Below, piece after piece: positions 28,901 to 37,211 of a stretch of DNA of 64,000 bases. Location: positions 62,001 to 126,000 of the forward strand of contig JBLNDJ010000015.1 in the NCBI GenBank assembly GCA_050261515.1, read 5' to 3'. How positions within the stretch are numbered: the first letter of the stretch is position 1; each line of letters begins with the position of its first letter. The stretch is from JBLNDJ01 sp050261515. Lineage in GTDB: Bacteria > Acidobacteriota > Terriglobia > Bryobacterales > Bryobacteraceae. Below the pieces are notes generated by a model that ran no database searches, was not told the origin of the DNA, and was given only the letters and a program-made list of their open reading frames with translations. The translations under genes were made by a program, and so were the position numbers.

Positions 28901-29599
28901 CTACCACTTCACGGGCTTGCCCGGCTCGAGCTGCCAGACTTCGACGCCGCGGTCCTTCACCAGCTCCGCAAGCTGATCCGGACGCCCGGTCAGCGCGGGG
29001 AACGTGCCGAAGTGCATCGGGACGACCTTCTTCGGTTTCAGCAGGCAGCAGGCGAGCGCGGCTTCCTTCGGCCCCATCGTGAACAGGTCGCCGACCGGCA
29101 GGAAAGCCAGCTCGGGATGGTAGAGCTGCTCGATCAGCGCCATGTCCGAGAAGACGGCCGTATCGCCTGAGAAGTACACCGTGCGCCCGCCGGTCAGCCG
29201 CAGCACGTAGCCAGCGGCCTCGCCGCCATAGACGATCTTCCCGCCGTCGTCCTCGATGCCGCAGCTGTGGACCGCGTGCGTCATCGTCACGTCCACCGGC
29301 CCCACCCGCTGGGAACCGCCTTTATTCATCGGCGCGACATTCTTTACGCCCTTCGAGGAGAGCCAAAGGCACGTCTCGAAAATGGCGACCACCTTCGGTG
29401 AAAACTTCTTCGCCAGCCGCACGGCATCATGTATGTGGTCGTTGTGCCCGTGCGAGATCAGGATGGCGTCCACGCGGTCGAAGGAATGCCCCGCCGGGTG
29501 CGCGGGATTGCCCTCCAGCCACGGATCCATCACGAAGACTTCGCCCGATTCGAGGCGGAGCTGAAACGTGCCGTGTCCAAGCCAGGTGATTTCGAGCAT
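28901..29599 (-). CDS. UPF0173 metal-dependent hydrolase (metallo-beta-lactamase fold)
   Basis: The 232-residue protein has the zinc motif SHGHNDHIHD, the N-terminal MLEITWLGHGTFQLRLESG, DPWLEGNP, and VYFSGDTAVFSDM followed by VVPMHFGTFPAL, the pattern of UPF0173/UlaG-like enzymes. The true start is ATG 29599 with AGGAGCGGAAG upstream; the longer open frame runs antisense through the glycosidase and is not coding. Its stop codon abuts the maeB stop with no spacer (TAG|CTA). It follows the GH3 gene by 23 bases. Confidence 0.9.
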   Translation of the reverse strand: MLEITWLGHGTFQLRLESGEVFVMDPWLEGNPAHPAGHSFDRVDAILISHGHNDHIHDAVRLAKKFSPKVVAIFETCLWLSSKGVKNVAPMNKGGSQRVGPVDVTMTHAVHSCGIEDDGGKIVYGGEAAGYVLRLTGGRTVYFSGDTAVFSDMALIEQLYHPELAFLPVGDLFTMGPKEAALACCLLKPKKVVPMHFGTFPALTGRPDQLAELVKDRGVEVWQLEPGKPVKW

Positions 29600-29622
29600 T
29601 TCTTCCGCTCCTGAAAACGATG

Positions 29623-31371
29623 TTACTTCGCCGCGGCGCCGGCGGGGAGCTGGATGCCTTCGCCGTATTGCGCCACGCCGGGGATCGTCACCGGCAGCCG
29701 CCCCTGAATCGGGATCTCGCCGAAGAGCGCTTTCACGGCGGCGGTTTCGGAGGGCGGCACCGTGCTGTAGGTCGCCAGGTACGCCGCCACGCCCGAGAAG
29801 CTGCGCAGCAGGTACGGATTGCCGAGCGCGACCAGCACCACCGGCTTGCCGCTCTCGATCACCCGGTTGAGAAGCGCCGGATAGCCGCCCGCGAGCGCCA
29901 CGTTTCCCCGGTAGGCCGCGACGGTCGCGAACGCGGCCGTGACGACGGCGTCGCAACCCGCGGCGGCCGCGGCGGCCTGGTCGAGGTCCGCCGCGCTCGC
30001 CGCCGGGTCGAGCGTCGTCACAGAGGCGTCCGGCAGGCGCTTGCGCACGTCGGCCGCAAAAACCTTGCCCTGCTGCGAGCCGCGGCTCTCCGTGAGCACG
30101 AGGAAACAGGGCCGCGCGCCCGCGCGCAGCGGCACCACATCGCCCTGGTTGCGCACGAGGGTCACGGCACGCGCGGAGACTTCCTGCGCTTTGGCGATGT
30201 CCTCGGGCGGATCCAGCTCGTCCATCATGGTCTCGACGTTGACGTAGCGGCGGTGGTCGAGCCCCACCCGCGCTTTCGCGGCGAGCACTTTGCGCACGCT
30301 CTCGTCGATGCGCTCGCGGCTGATCGCGCCGCGTTTCACCGCGTTCACGAGGGCCGTGACGGCCTCCTCCGGGTTCGCAGGCATCAGCAGCACGTCCACG
30401 CCGGCCTGGATCGCCCTGACGGCGGCCTGCCCCGCGGGCGCCTGCTTCGTGATGCCCTGCATGTCGAGCGCGTCGGTGGTGATGAGGCCCCGGAACCCGA
30501 GGTCCTTGCGCAGCACGCCCGTCAACAGGGCGGCCGAAAGCGTGGCCGGTACGCCGGGCTCGGCCACCGCGGGCACGGCGATGTGGGCGGTCATGACGGA
30601 ATCGACTCCCCCGGCGATCGCCGCTTGGAAGGGCGGCAACTCGATCTTGTCGAGCCTCGCGCGGTCGGCATTGTTCACCGCGAGCGCCATGTGGGTGTCG
30701 GTCGAGGTGTCGCCGTGGCCGGGGAAATGCTTCACCGTCACGAGCACCTGCCCCACCGAGTGCGCGCCCGCGATGAACGCGCGCACGTGCTCGGAGACTT
30801 CTTCCGGGTTCTCGCTGTAGGAGCGTATGTTGATGATGGGGTTGTCGGGATTGTTGTTGACGTCGGCCACCGGCGCGAGAATCCATGGCACGCCGAGCGC
30901 CTTCCCCTGCTTCGCCGTCACCGCCCCTTCGAAGCGGCTCAACTCGGGATCGCGCGTGGCCGCGAACGCCATCGCGTGCGGGAACAGCGTCTTCGATTCC
31001 ACGCGCATGGAATCGCCGCGCTCGAAATCGCCAGCCACCAGCAGCGGCACCTTGGCCGCGCGCTGCATGCGGTTCAGGAACACCGCCATCGCGTAGGGCT
31101 CGGCCGAGCGCGCGCGCCCCTCTTGCACCCGATTCACCAGAACGAGCCCGCCGACGCGCAGCTTGCGCACCCAGCGCAGATACTTCTGGTATTCCTCCGA
31201 GCGCGGATTCGGCGCGTCGCCGTAGAACGGAACCACGACGAGCTGCGCGACGCGCTCCTGAAGGGTCATGGACCGCATCCAGCTTCTGACTGCCGGTCTG
31301 GAGGCGGTGCGGGGCGCCGCGGCCGCGGCGAGTTCCACTGCGATACAGAGCAGGATGGCGGCGGTCTTCAA
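29623..31371 (-). CDS. Secreted GH3 beta-N-acetylhexosaminidase/beta-glucosidase
   Basis: The 582-residue protein has a short signal peptide, a GH3 catalytic barrel (about 35-370) and the second alpha/beta sandwich domain. NagZ-type signatures are KHFPGHGDTSTDTHMA (the His/Asp dyad loop) and LGFRGLITTDALDMQGI, whose Asp is the nucleophile. NagZ-like enzymes remove N-acetylglucosamine from muropeptides or chitin fragments; with two domains and export, degradation of external polymers is also possible. Co-oriented with the UPF0173 gene. Confidence 0.9.
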   Translation of the reverse strand: MKTAAILLCIAVELAAAAAPRTASRPAVRSWMRSMTLQERVAQLVVVPFYGDAPNPRSEEYQKYLRWVRKLRVGGLVLVNRVQEGRARSAEPYAMAVFLNRMQRAAKVPLLVAGDFERGDSMRVESKTLFPHAMAFAATRDPELSRFEGAVTAKQGKALGVPWILAPVADVNNNPDNPIINIRSYSENPEEVSEHVRAFIAGAHSVGQVLVTVKHFPGHGDTSTDTHMALAVNNADRARLDKIELPPFQAAIAGGVDSVMTAHIAVPAVAEPGVPATLSAALLTGVLRKDLGFRGLITTDALDMQGITKQAPAGQAAVRAIQAGVDVLLMPANPEEAVTALVNAVKRGAISRERIDESVRKVLAAKARVGLDHRRYVNVETMMDELDPPEDIAKAQEVSARAVTLVRNQGDVVPLRAGARPCFLVLTESRGSQQGKVFAADVRKRLPDASVTTLDPAASAADLDQAAAAAAGCDAVVTAAFATVAAYRGNVALAGGYPALLNRVIESGKPVVLVALGNPYLLRSFSGVAAYLATYSTVPPSETAAVKALFGEIPIQGRLPVTIPGVAQYGEGIQLPAGAAAK

Positions 31372-31391
31372 ATTCCTACTCTACCGCCGTT

Positions 31392-31850
31392 CTAGGACGC
31401 GCTCTGGCGCTTGGGCCGCGACAGCTGAACGCGATGCGACGAACCCGCGGGCTTCTTGGGCGTGCGCTTCAGCAGGCGGTTCACTGAGCGGACCATGTGC
31501 GGCACTTCGTTGGCGCTCTTGCAGATGACGGCGCTCGCTCCGGTGTTCTCCTCCGTCATGCCCAGCGCCTCGGCATATCCCGAGATGAGAATGATCGGCA
31601 CGTCGCCCGCCTTCTCGCGGATTTTGGCGATCAACTCCAGCCCGTTCATGCGCGGCATCTTGTAGTCCGTGATGACGAGATCGAATTTCTCGCGCCCGAA
31701 GCGCTCGAAAGCCTCCTGCCCTTCAAGGGCGGTGGTGATCCGGTATCCCAGATCTTCGAGCAGTGCTTTGCGCGCGATCAGGCCCAGCTTGTTGTCATCG
31801 ACGAGGAGGATTCGAGCCGCCGGGAGACTCTCGGACTTAGCGCCTTTCAT
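31392..31850 (-). CDS. Stand-alone response regulator receiver
   Basis: The 152-residue protein is a CheY-like receiver (ILLVDDNKLGLIARKALL, phospho-acceptor in VITDYKMPRMNG, IILISGYAE, and the conserved Lys in AVICKS) followed by a basic, Pro/Ser-rich tail of about 25 residues. No output domain is present. It could accept phosphate from the hybrid kinases in this window, but there is no direct evidence. The upstream consensus-like promoter places the start of transcription only about 10 bases before the ATG. Confidence 0.88.
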   Translation of the reverse strand: MKGAKSESLPAARILLVDDNKLGLIARKALLEDLGYRITTALEGQEAFERFGREKFDLVITDYKMPRMNGLELIAKIREKAGDVPIILISGYAEALGMTEENTGASAVICKSANEVPHMVRSVNRLLKRTPKKPAGSSHRVQLSRPKRQSAS

Positions 31851-31865
31851 AGAAGAGAAAGGCGA

Positions 31866-31894
31866 AGGTAACAGACCGCGAACCGGGCTGTCAA
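31866..31894 (-). promoter_or_regulatory. Sigma70-type promoter of the response regulator
   Basis: On the minus strand, a perfect TTGACA (31889-31894) is followed by a 17-base spacer and TTACCT (31866-31871). Transcription would begin near 31859, about 10 bases before the ATG at 31850. No Shine-Dalgarno sequence is seen in that interval, so the message would be almost leaderless. Confidence 0.5.
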
Positions 31895-31990
31895 CGCAGT
31901 TGTAACGGACTGCAAAAACGCAAGATCACCTGCTTGACTTTTCGGACAAATTTAGAGCGGTTTACCGAAAAAACCGGAAACTAAGGTCTG

Positions 31991-33127
31991 CTACTCTACT
32001 TCGCGCGGAGCCGTATATCCGTTTTTCGCGATGATCTGATACTTCACCGGCTTGCCCTTCTCGTCGGTGATCCGCAGCGGATCGCCCGTCGGGCCCACCA
32101 GCTCCACCTTGATGCGCCGCACGGATCCGTCCCGCGCCTGGTTGGTGGGGTTGTAGGTCAGGTTGTACTGATTGCGGAGCGCTTCGGCGATCGCGCGAAA
32201 AATGCTCGGGAACTCGCCGTAAAACCGCGGCATAAACACCTGGCCGCCGGTTTCTTTCGAGAACGTGCGCAGCTGGTTTTCGGCCTGCAGGTCGTCCATG
32301 CGGCCGATCGAGCTGCGGTAGCCATGTGCGTCGAGCCACTCGCGCACGGCGCGCGCGATCCCGATCGAGTAGATCGGCACTCCGGCGTCCTGGAGAATCT
32401 TGCGCGTCTTGTCGAACGTCAGCTTGCTGAAGGTGTCGTCGCCCGAGGAAATCAGCACGATCGACTTGCGCCCCTCGATGTCCACCATGCGCTTGGCCGT
32501 ATCGGTGATGGCGTCGAACAGGTTCGATTCCGAAAAGGATGCAATCTGGAGCCGCCGCATGGCTTCATAGACTTCGCGCTTGTCGGTCGTGAAATCGCAG
32601 AGGATCTCCGGGCGCATGTCGTAGGCGATCACCGCTACGTAATCGTCCGGTTTCAGCGTCTCGACGAACCCGTAAGCGGCGGTCAGGGTCTGGTACCAGG
32701 TTTCGGTCCAGTAGCTCTGCCAGCGGTTCGAGAACTCGATGACCAGCGCGACCGTCATCGGCGCTTCGCCGAGGCTGAACGTCTTGATCTCCTGCGGGAC
32801 GTTGTCCTCGAGCACCCGGAAGTTGCCGCGCGGAATGTTCGGAATGAAGCGGCCCTTGTTGTCGAGCACGGCGACATCGAGCGTGACCGACGTGACGTCG
32901 CTCTTGAAACTCGGCGTGCCCTCGGGAAGCTGGCCCGGCTTCTTCTCGAACTTCGACGGGATCTTCGGCCCTTCCGCCGGCTCCGCGGTCGTGTCGCCCG
33001 GCTTTCTCGGCCTGGCGACGGTCGTGCTGCCTTCTTTTTTCGGGCCCTGATCCTGCGCAGCCATGGTCGCAATGCTCGCGACGGCGCACGCCAGAACAAT
33101 AAGACTGATCTTTCCGGGGGTGCTCAT
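31991..33127 (-). CDS. Secreted VWA-domain protein (VWFA-related acidobacterial type)
   Basis: The 378-residue protein has a signal peptide (MSTPGKISLIVLACAVASIA), a Pro/Lys-rich linker and a beta-domain with VTLDVAVLDNKGRFIPNIPRGNFRVLEDN, followed by a VWA-like domain (about 150-330). This matches the family annotated in Acidobacteriota as VWFA-related. The metal-site motif DxSxS reads EFSNR here, so the MIDAS is degenerate. Function is unknown; adhesion or protein binding at the cell surface is the usual assumption. Confidence 0.85.
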   Translation of the reverse strand: MSTPGKISLIVLACAVASIATMAAQDQGPKKEGSTTVARPRKPGDTTAEPAEGPKIPSKFEKKPGQLPEGTPSFKSDVTSVTLDVAVLDNKGRFIPNIPRGNFRVLEDNVPQEIKTFSLGEAPMTVALVIEFSNRWQSYWTETWYQTLTAAYGFVETLKPDDYVAVIAYDMRPEILCDFTTDKREVYEAMRRLQIASFSESNLFDAITDTAKRMVDIEGRKSIVLISSGDDTFSKLTFDKTRKILQDAGVPIYSIGIARAVREWLDAHGYRSSIGRMDDLQAENQLRTFSKETGGQVFMPRFYGEFPSIFRAIAEALRNQYNLTYNPTNQARDGSVRRIKVELVGPTGDPLRITDEKGKPVKYQIIAKNGYTAPREVE

Positions 33128-33218
33128 ATGGGCCTCTGAACCACAACTATAGCAGCAACGCCGAATCCTGAAGGTTGGACGGGCGCCGGGTAGGGGAAGT
33201 TTCGAGGTGTACGGACCG

Positions 33219-33965
33219 CTAGTTCACCCACCTGTCGCGGTCATCCCGCTTCCGCAAGTACACCTGGAACTTTCTGCGCGCCCGCTTCACCTTCCAGTCG
33301 TTCACCTGTCCGCGCAGCGCCGCCACCGGCGCGAACCCCCGCATGTTCAGGCGCAGCTTCAGGAAGATGTAGCCGAAGATCATGCCGCCCAGGTGCGCGA
33401 TGTGGCTGACGCCCGAACCGGGCCGCCACGATCCGATGAAAGCGATGGCGCCGAAAATCATGACGGCGTACTTGGCCTTGATGGGGAACAGCAGGCTCAT
33501 CAGGATGACGCGGTCGGCGTACACGACGCCATAGGCGAGCAGGAGGCCGTAGATGGCCCCGGAAGCGCCGATCGTGCGCGCCAGCATTTCCGAGGGCCGC
33601 ACGAGCGCGGCCGCAATCACGCATAGCGCGGCCCCGATCCCGCACAGGAAGTAATATTGCAGGAAGCGTTTCGTGCCCCAATCGCGCTCCAGGTCCAGCC
33701 CGAACATCCACAGCACCAGCATGTTGAACAGGATGTGCCAGATGCCGCTGTGCAGGAACATGTACGTGAACGGCTGCCAGACGAACCCGAGCTGCAGCAC
33801 CATGGCGGGCACCAGGCCCATGAGGCGGAACAGGTCCGTATGAAGGAACACCTCGGCGAGATTGTCGAGGACAAAAATAGCGATGTTGCTGATGAGCAGC
33901 CACTTCACGCCGGGAGGGAAATAACCCGAATAAAAGCTCGAGCGGCGGAACCTGGTGTATTGCAT
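33219..33965 (-). CDS. Rhomboid-family intramembrane serine protease
   Basis: The 248-residue membrane protein has six hydrophobic segments and the rhomboid motifs: HSGIWHILFNMLVLWMFG, the catalytic Ser in GASGAIYG and the catalytic His in SHIAHLGGMIFG. Start ATG 33965 (MQYTRFRRSSFYSGYFPPG) precedes the first membrane segment; residues further upstream are Arg-rich and unlikely. A short basic C-terminal cytoplasmic tail is present. The gene follows a small membrane-protein gene by 41 bases. Confidence 0.92.
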   Translation of the reverse strand: MQYTRFRRSSFYSGYFPPGVKWLLISNIAIFVLDNLAEVFLHTDLFRLMGLVPAMVLQLGFVWQPFTYMFLHSGIWHILFNMLVLWMFGLDLERDWGTKRFLQYYFLCGIGAALCVIAAALVRPSEMLARTIGASGAIYGLLLAYGVVYADRVILMSLLFPIKAKYAVMIFGAIAFIGSWRPGSGVSHIAHLGGMIFGYIFLKLRLNMRGFAPVAALRGQVNDWKVKRARRKFQVYLRKRDDRDRWVN

Positions 33966-34006
33966 GAAAGGCGCGGACCCGTCAAAGCCAGAATAACAGA
34001 AACGGG

Positions 34007-34294
34007 CTAGGAGACGGCCTCGCCGCCGCCGCGCCCGAAGCGGTTCAGGATCGCGGCGCAGGTTTGCAGCACCCCGGCCATCGCGATCCACACCTGCCAG
34101 TGAGAAAAAATGCCGCGGGAAATGGCGAACTCGCCCGTCCAGTTCAAATCGTAGCCGAGCCTCCAAGCCCCGAGAACAAGCGACATCACAGCCGCGGGCG
34201 TCAACAATGCCGCCGCGACGGATGCGAGCTCGCGGCTACGCGCGATCCGCCGTTCCATCGCAGCGTCGCGCCGCAACCGAATCCGCACCTTCAT
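34007..34294 (-). CDS. Small two-helix membrane protein, unknown function
   Basis: I do not recognise this 95-residue protein. After a basic N-terminus (to about residue 23) it has two hydrophobic segments (about 24-46 and 66-84) separated by DLNWTGEFAISRGIFSHWQ. Codon use fits the neighbourhood. It sits 41 bases upstream of the rhomboid gene on the same strand, so it may be co-expressed and could be a partner or substrate of the protease; this is speculation. ATG 34258 is an alternative start. Confidence 0.65.
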   Translation of the reverse strand: MKVRIRLRRDAAMERRIARSRELASVAAALLTPAAVMSLVLGAWRLGYDLNWTGEFAISRGIFSHWQVWIAMAGVLQTCAAILNRFGRGGGEAVS

Positions 34295-34413
34295 GGTTTA
34301 AGCGTCAGAGGTTTTACATTAGCATGACGCGGCCACGCGGCCCAAAAGCCGGAGCGGTGAAGACTGCGATACATTGTCTTTTGGCGGAAACAAACCCGAG
34401 GACTCCATACGCT

Positions 34414-35589
34414 ATGCGCAAAATCAAAACTGCTGTAGTCGGCACCGGTTTCATGGGACGGGTGCACACGGAAGCGATTCGCAGGCTCGGCAACGTCGAG
34501 ATCGCGGCGGTGGCCGCGGAAAACGACGAGCTGGGCGCCGCGTTCGCGCAACAGACGGGCGTCGAAAAGATCGTCACCGATTACAACGTGCTGCTCAAGG
34601 ATCCTGCGATCGAAGCGATTCACATCTGCACGCCGAACGCGCTGCACTATCCGATCGCGAAGGCCGCGATGCTGGCGGGAAAGAACGTGCTCTGCGAAAA
34701 ACCGCTGGCCATGTCGTCGGCCGAAGCGGCCGAACTGGTCAAGCTCGCCGCCGACCGGAAGATCGTCAACTGCCTCAACCACAACCTGCGCTTCTATCCC
34801 GCGGTGCAGCAGATCCGCGCGATGATCGCCGGCGGCGAGCTCGGCGACATCCTGGTCGTGCAGGGCACCTACTCGCAGGACTGGCTGCTCTACGACACTG
34901 ACTGGAACTGGCGCATCGTGGCCAAGGAAAACGGCCCGCTGCGCGTCATGGGCGACATCGGCTCGCACTGGATGGACATGATCATGCACGTCACCGGGCA
35001 GCCCATCACGGCGCTGTGCGCGGACATGCACACGTTCCACAAGACGCGCAAGCGCCCCAAGAAAGCCGTCGAGACTTTCGCGGGCAAGACGCTCAAGCCC
35101 GAGGATTACGAGGAAGTGCCGATCGACACCGAGGACTTCGGCGCCGTCCTCCTGAAGCTCGGCGAGAAAGCGCGCGGCGCCTTCACGGTGAGCCAGGTGA
35201 ACGTCGGCTGCAAGAACCGCTTCCAGATCGAAATCTTCGGTACCAAGGCCGGCGCGATGTGGAACCAGGAGCGGCCGGACGAGCTGTGGATCGGCCACCG
35301 CAACGAGCCGAACCAGATCATCATCAAGGACCCGTCGCTGCTCGACGCCAAGGCGCGCGGCTATGCGGACCTGCCGGGCGGACATAGCGAAGGCTACGAC
35401 GACGCGCACAAGCAGTGCTTCCGGCGCTTCTATGCGCGCGTGGCCGACCCCAATGCGCCCGTCGAGTATCCGACCTTTGAGGATGGCCTGCACATGATGA
35501 GGATTCTCGAGAAGGCCATCGAGAGCGCGCAGAAGCGCGCGTGGGTGGACGTCGAGCCGACGCCGCACGCGAGCCAGGTCTCGGCCTAG
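34414..35589 (+). CDS. Gfo/Idh/MocA-family oxidoreductase
   Basis: The 391-residue protein has the N-terminal Rossmann domain (KTAVVGTGFMGRVH) and the signature Lys in LCEKPLAMS, then the C-terminal alpha/beta domain with GDIGSHWMDMIMHVTG. The family oxidises or reduces sugars and inositols with NAD(P). It carries no export signal, unlike the paralogue at 61770. Start ATG 34414 is set by the start of the Rossmann fold. Its TAG stop overlaps the stop of the convergent gene (CTAG). Confidence 0.92.
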   Translation: MRKIKTAVVGTGFMGRVHTEAIRRLGNVEIAAVAAENDELGAAFAQQTGVEKIVTDYNVLLKDPAIEAIHICTPNALHYPIAKAAMLAGKNVLCEKPLAMSSAEAAELVKLAADRKIVNCLNHNLRFYPAVQQIRAMIAGGELGDILVVQGTYSQDWLLYDTDWNWRIVAKENGPLRVMGDIGSHWMDMIMHVTGQPITALCADMHTFHKTRKRPKKAVETFAGKTLKPEDYEEVPIDTEDFGAVLLKLGEKARGAFTVSQVNVGCKNRFQIEIFGTKAGAMWNQERPDELWIGHRNEPNQIIIKDPSLLDAKARGYADLPGGHSEGYDDAHKQCFRRFYARVADPNAPVEYPTFEDGLHMMRILEKAIESAQKRAWVDVEPTPHASQVSA

Positions 35590-36755
35590 ATCGCGCTTTT
35601 CACAGCGGCGGCCAGCGCATCCAGGCAATTGCGCGAGGGGACGCTTCCCTGAGCCGTCTGGGCGCTGCCGCCGCCTCTCCCACCGAACGCGGAGACGGCG
35701 TTTTTCACGACGTTGCCCGCGTGTATGCCCGCGTCCTTCGATACTGAGACGAGCAGCGACGGCGGGTCCTCCACGATGTACACCAGGCACGCGCGCGCAC
35801 CCGCGGTGAAGCCCTGAGCCAGCCCGCGCACTTCGTCGTCGAGCGATCCCTTCGCGGCCCTGCGGAACGCGAACCGCAACCCGGCCGGGTCCGGCGGCGT
35901 CGCCTCGTACAACTCGCGCCCGTTCCGCACGGCCAGCTCGGCGGCGAGTTTGCGGCGGATTTTCTCGGAGGCATCAAGCGCTTGCGCCTGTCTGGCTACC
36001 AGCGCGGGCGTTTCCTCCGGCGCCGCGGAGAAAGCCCGCGCGATTTGCGAGACCGCGTTGAAATCCGCGCGCGCCCGCCGGACGGCCCGCGCGCCGCACA
36101 GAAATTCGAGCCGCGTGTTGCCGTGCACGCGCTCGATCTTGCGGATGAAGATCGGCCCGATCTCGCCCGTCGCCCGCACATGCGTTCCGCCGCACGCGCT
36201 GCGATCGAAGTCCGCGATGGTGACGATGCGCAGCGTGCCTTCGCGTTCGGCCGGCTTCCGCAGGCCCGCCGCCTCGGAAGCGTCTTCGAAAGAAATGATC
36301 ACGGGCCGGTTCTCGGAGACGACTTCGTGTGCGCGCAACTCGGCTGCGGCCGCCTGCTCGTCGGTGATGCTGCCGGCGATATCGACGGTGGCGCTCGCGG
36401 CGCTCAGGTGGAATCCGACGGTCTCGGCGCCGTACATCTCGATCAGGACCTTCGAGAGCAGGTGCTGGCCCGTGTGCTGCTGCATGTGGTCGAAGCGGCG
36501 GGGCCACGCGATGCGGCACTCGGCTTCGCCCGGCGCGACCGGTTCCGAGGTAAGGTGCGCGATGCGCTCGCCTTCGTCGATCACGTCGATGACGGGCGCG
36601 CCCGCGATGACGCCGGTGTCATGCGGCTGCCCGCCCGAGGTGGGATAGAAAGCGGTGCGGTCGAGGTAGACGCGGCGCCCGCCCTCGGCCGTTTCGATCA
36701 CCGATGCGGGAAATTCTTTGAGGTAGGAATCCTGGTAGTAGAGGCGCGCGGTCAT
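35586..36755 (-). CDS. Alanyl-tRNA editing protein (AlaX type with DHHA1 domain)
   Basis: The 389-residue protein matches the free-standing editing half of AlaRS, which deacylates Ser- or Gly-tRNA(Ala). Seen are YPTSGGQPHDTG, the zinc ligands in HMQQHTGQHLLS and SACGGTHVRATGEIG, and the C-terminal DHHA1 glycine motif AFGGRGGGSAQTAQG. This corresponds to AlaX-L. I set the start at ATG 36755, 7 bases after the nuoA stop; upstream reading in the same frame is antisense or out of frame to nuoA. Its stop shares CTAG with the convergent oxidoreductase gene. Confidence 0.92.
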   Translation of the reverse strand: MTARLYYQDSYLKEFPASVIETAEGGRRVYLDRTAFYPTSGGQPHDTGVIAGAPVIDVIDEGERIAHLTSEPVAPGEAECRIAWPRRFDHMQQHTGQHLLSKVLIEMYGAETVGFHLSAASATVDIAGSITDEQAAAAELRAHEVVSENRPVIISFEDASEAAGLRKPAEREGTLRIVTIADFDRSACGGTHVRATGEIGPIFIRKIERVHGNTRLEFLCGARAVRRARADFNAVSQIARAFSAAPEETPALVARQAQALDASEKIRRKLAAELAVRNGRELYEATPPDPAGLRFAFRRAAKGSLDDEVRGLAQGFTAGARACLVYIVEDPPSLLVSVSKDAGIHAGNVVKNAVSAFGGRGGGSAQTAQGSVPSRNCLDALAAAVKSAI

Positions 36756-36762
36756 CGCGAGG

Positions 36763-37119
36763 CTAGACCCACTCGAGCGCGCCCTTCTTCCAGGCCCAGA
36801 TGTATCCGACCACCAGGATCGCCAGAAACACCGCGATCTCGGCCACGCCGAACCAGCCAAGCTGGTGATAGCGAACCGCCCAGGGGTACAGGAAAATCGT
36901 TTCCACGTCGAAGATGACGAACAGGATCGCCACGATGTAGAAACGGACCGTGTAGCGCCCTCGCGAGTCCGAAGCCGCGCGGATACCGCACTCGTAAGCC
37001 TCGAGTTTGGTCGAAACCGGCACCGACGGCCGGACCAGCTTTCCCAACGCCAGAACGACCACCGGGAACGCCGCCGCGAACACCGCGAAGATGAAGATGG
37101 GCAGGTAGGCTGCGGGCAT
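36763..37119 (-). CDS. nuoA: NADH-quinone oxidoreductase subunit A
   Basis: NuoA is a small membrane subunit of complex I at the quinone end. The 118-residue protein has three membrane segments and the conserved YECGIR loop, RFYIVAILFVIFDVETIFLYPWAV and a C-terminal GYIWAWKKGALEW. It is intact. No other nuo gene is in the window: nuoA is followed directly by alaX and preceded by the divergent pgsA. It must assemble with subunits encoded elsewhere, or belong to a split complex I set. Confidence 0.95.
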   Translation of the reverse strand: MPAAYLPIFIFAVFAAAFPVVVLALGKLVRPSVPVSTKLEAYECGIRAASDSRGRYTVRFYIVAILFVIFDVETIFLYPWAVRYHQLGWFGVAEIAVFLAILVVGYIWAWKKGALEWV

Positions 37120-37211
37120 AAGACCACATGTTAACACGGCGGCCTCGTGCCGCCCGGCGCGCACAGTCTTGTCCCGCACGGGCTCATGGCACGCTATAGT
37201 TGAGGGGTCAG

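Noticed and set aside
29600..30886. N-terminal extension of the UPF0173 gene
   Set aside because: The extension is in a wrong frame of the GH3 gene on the same strand; the conserved start MLEITWLGHG has its own ribosome site.
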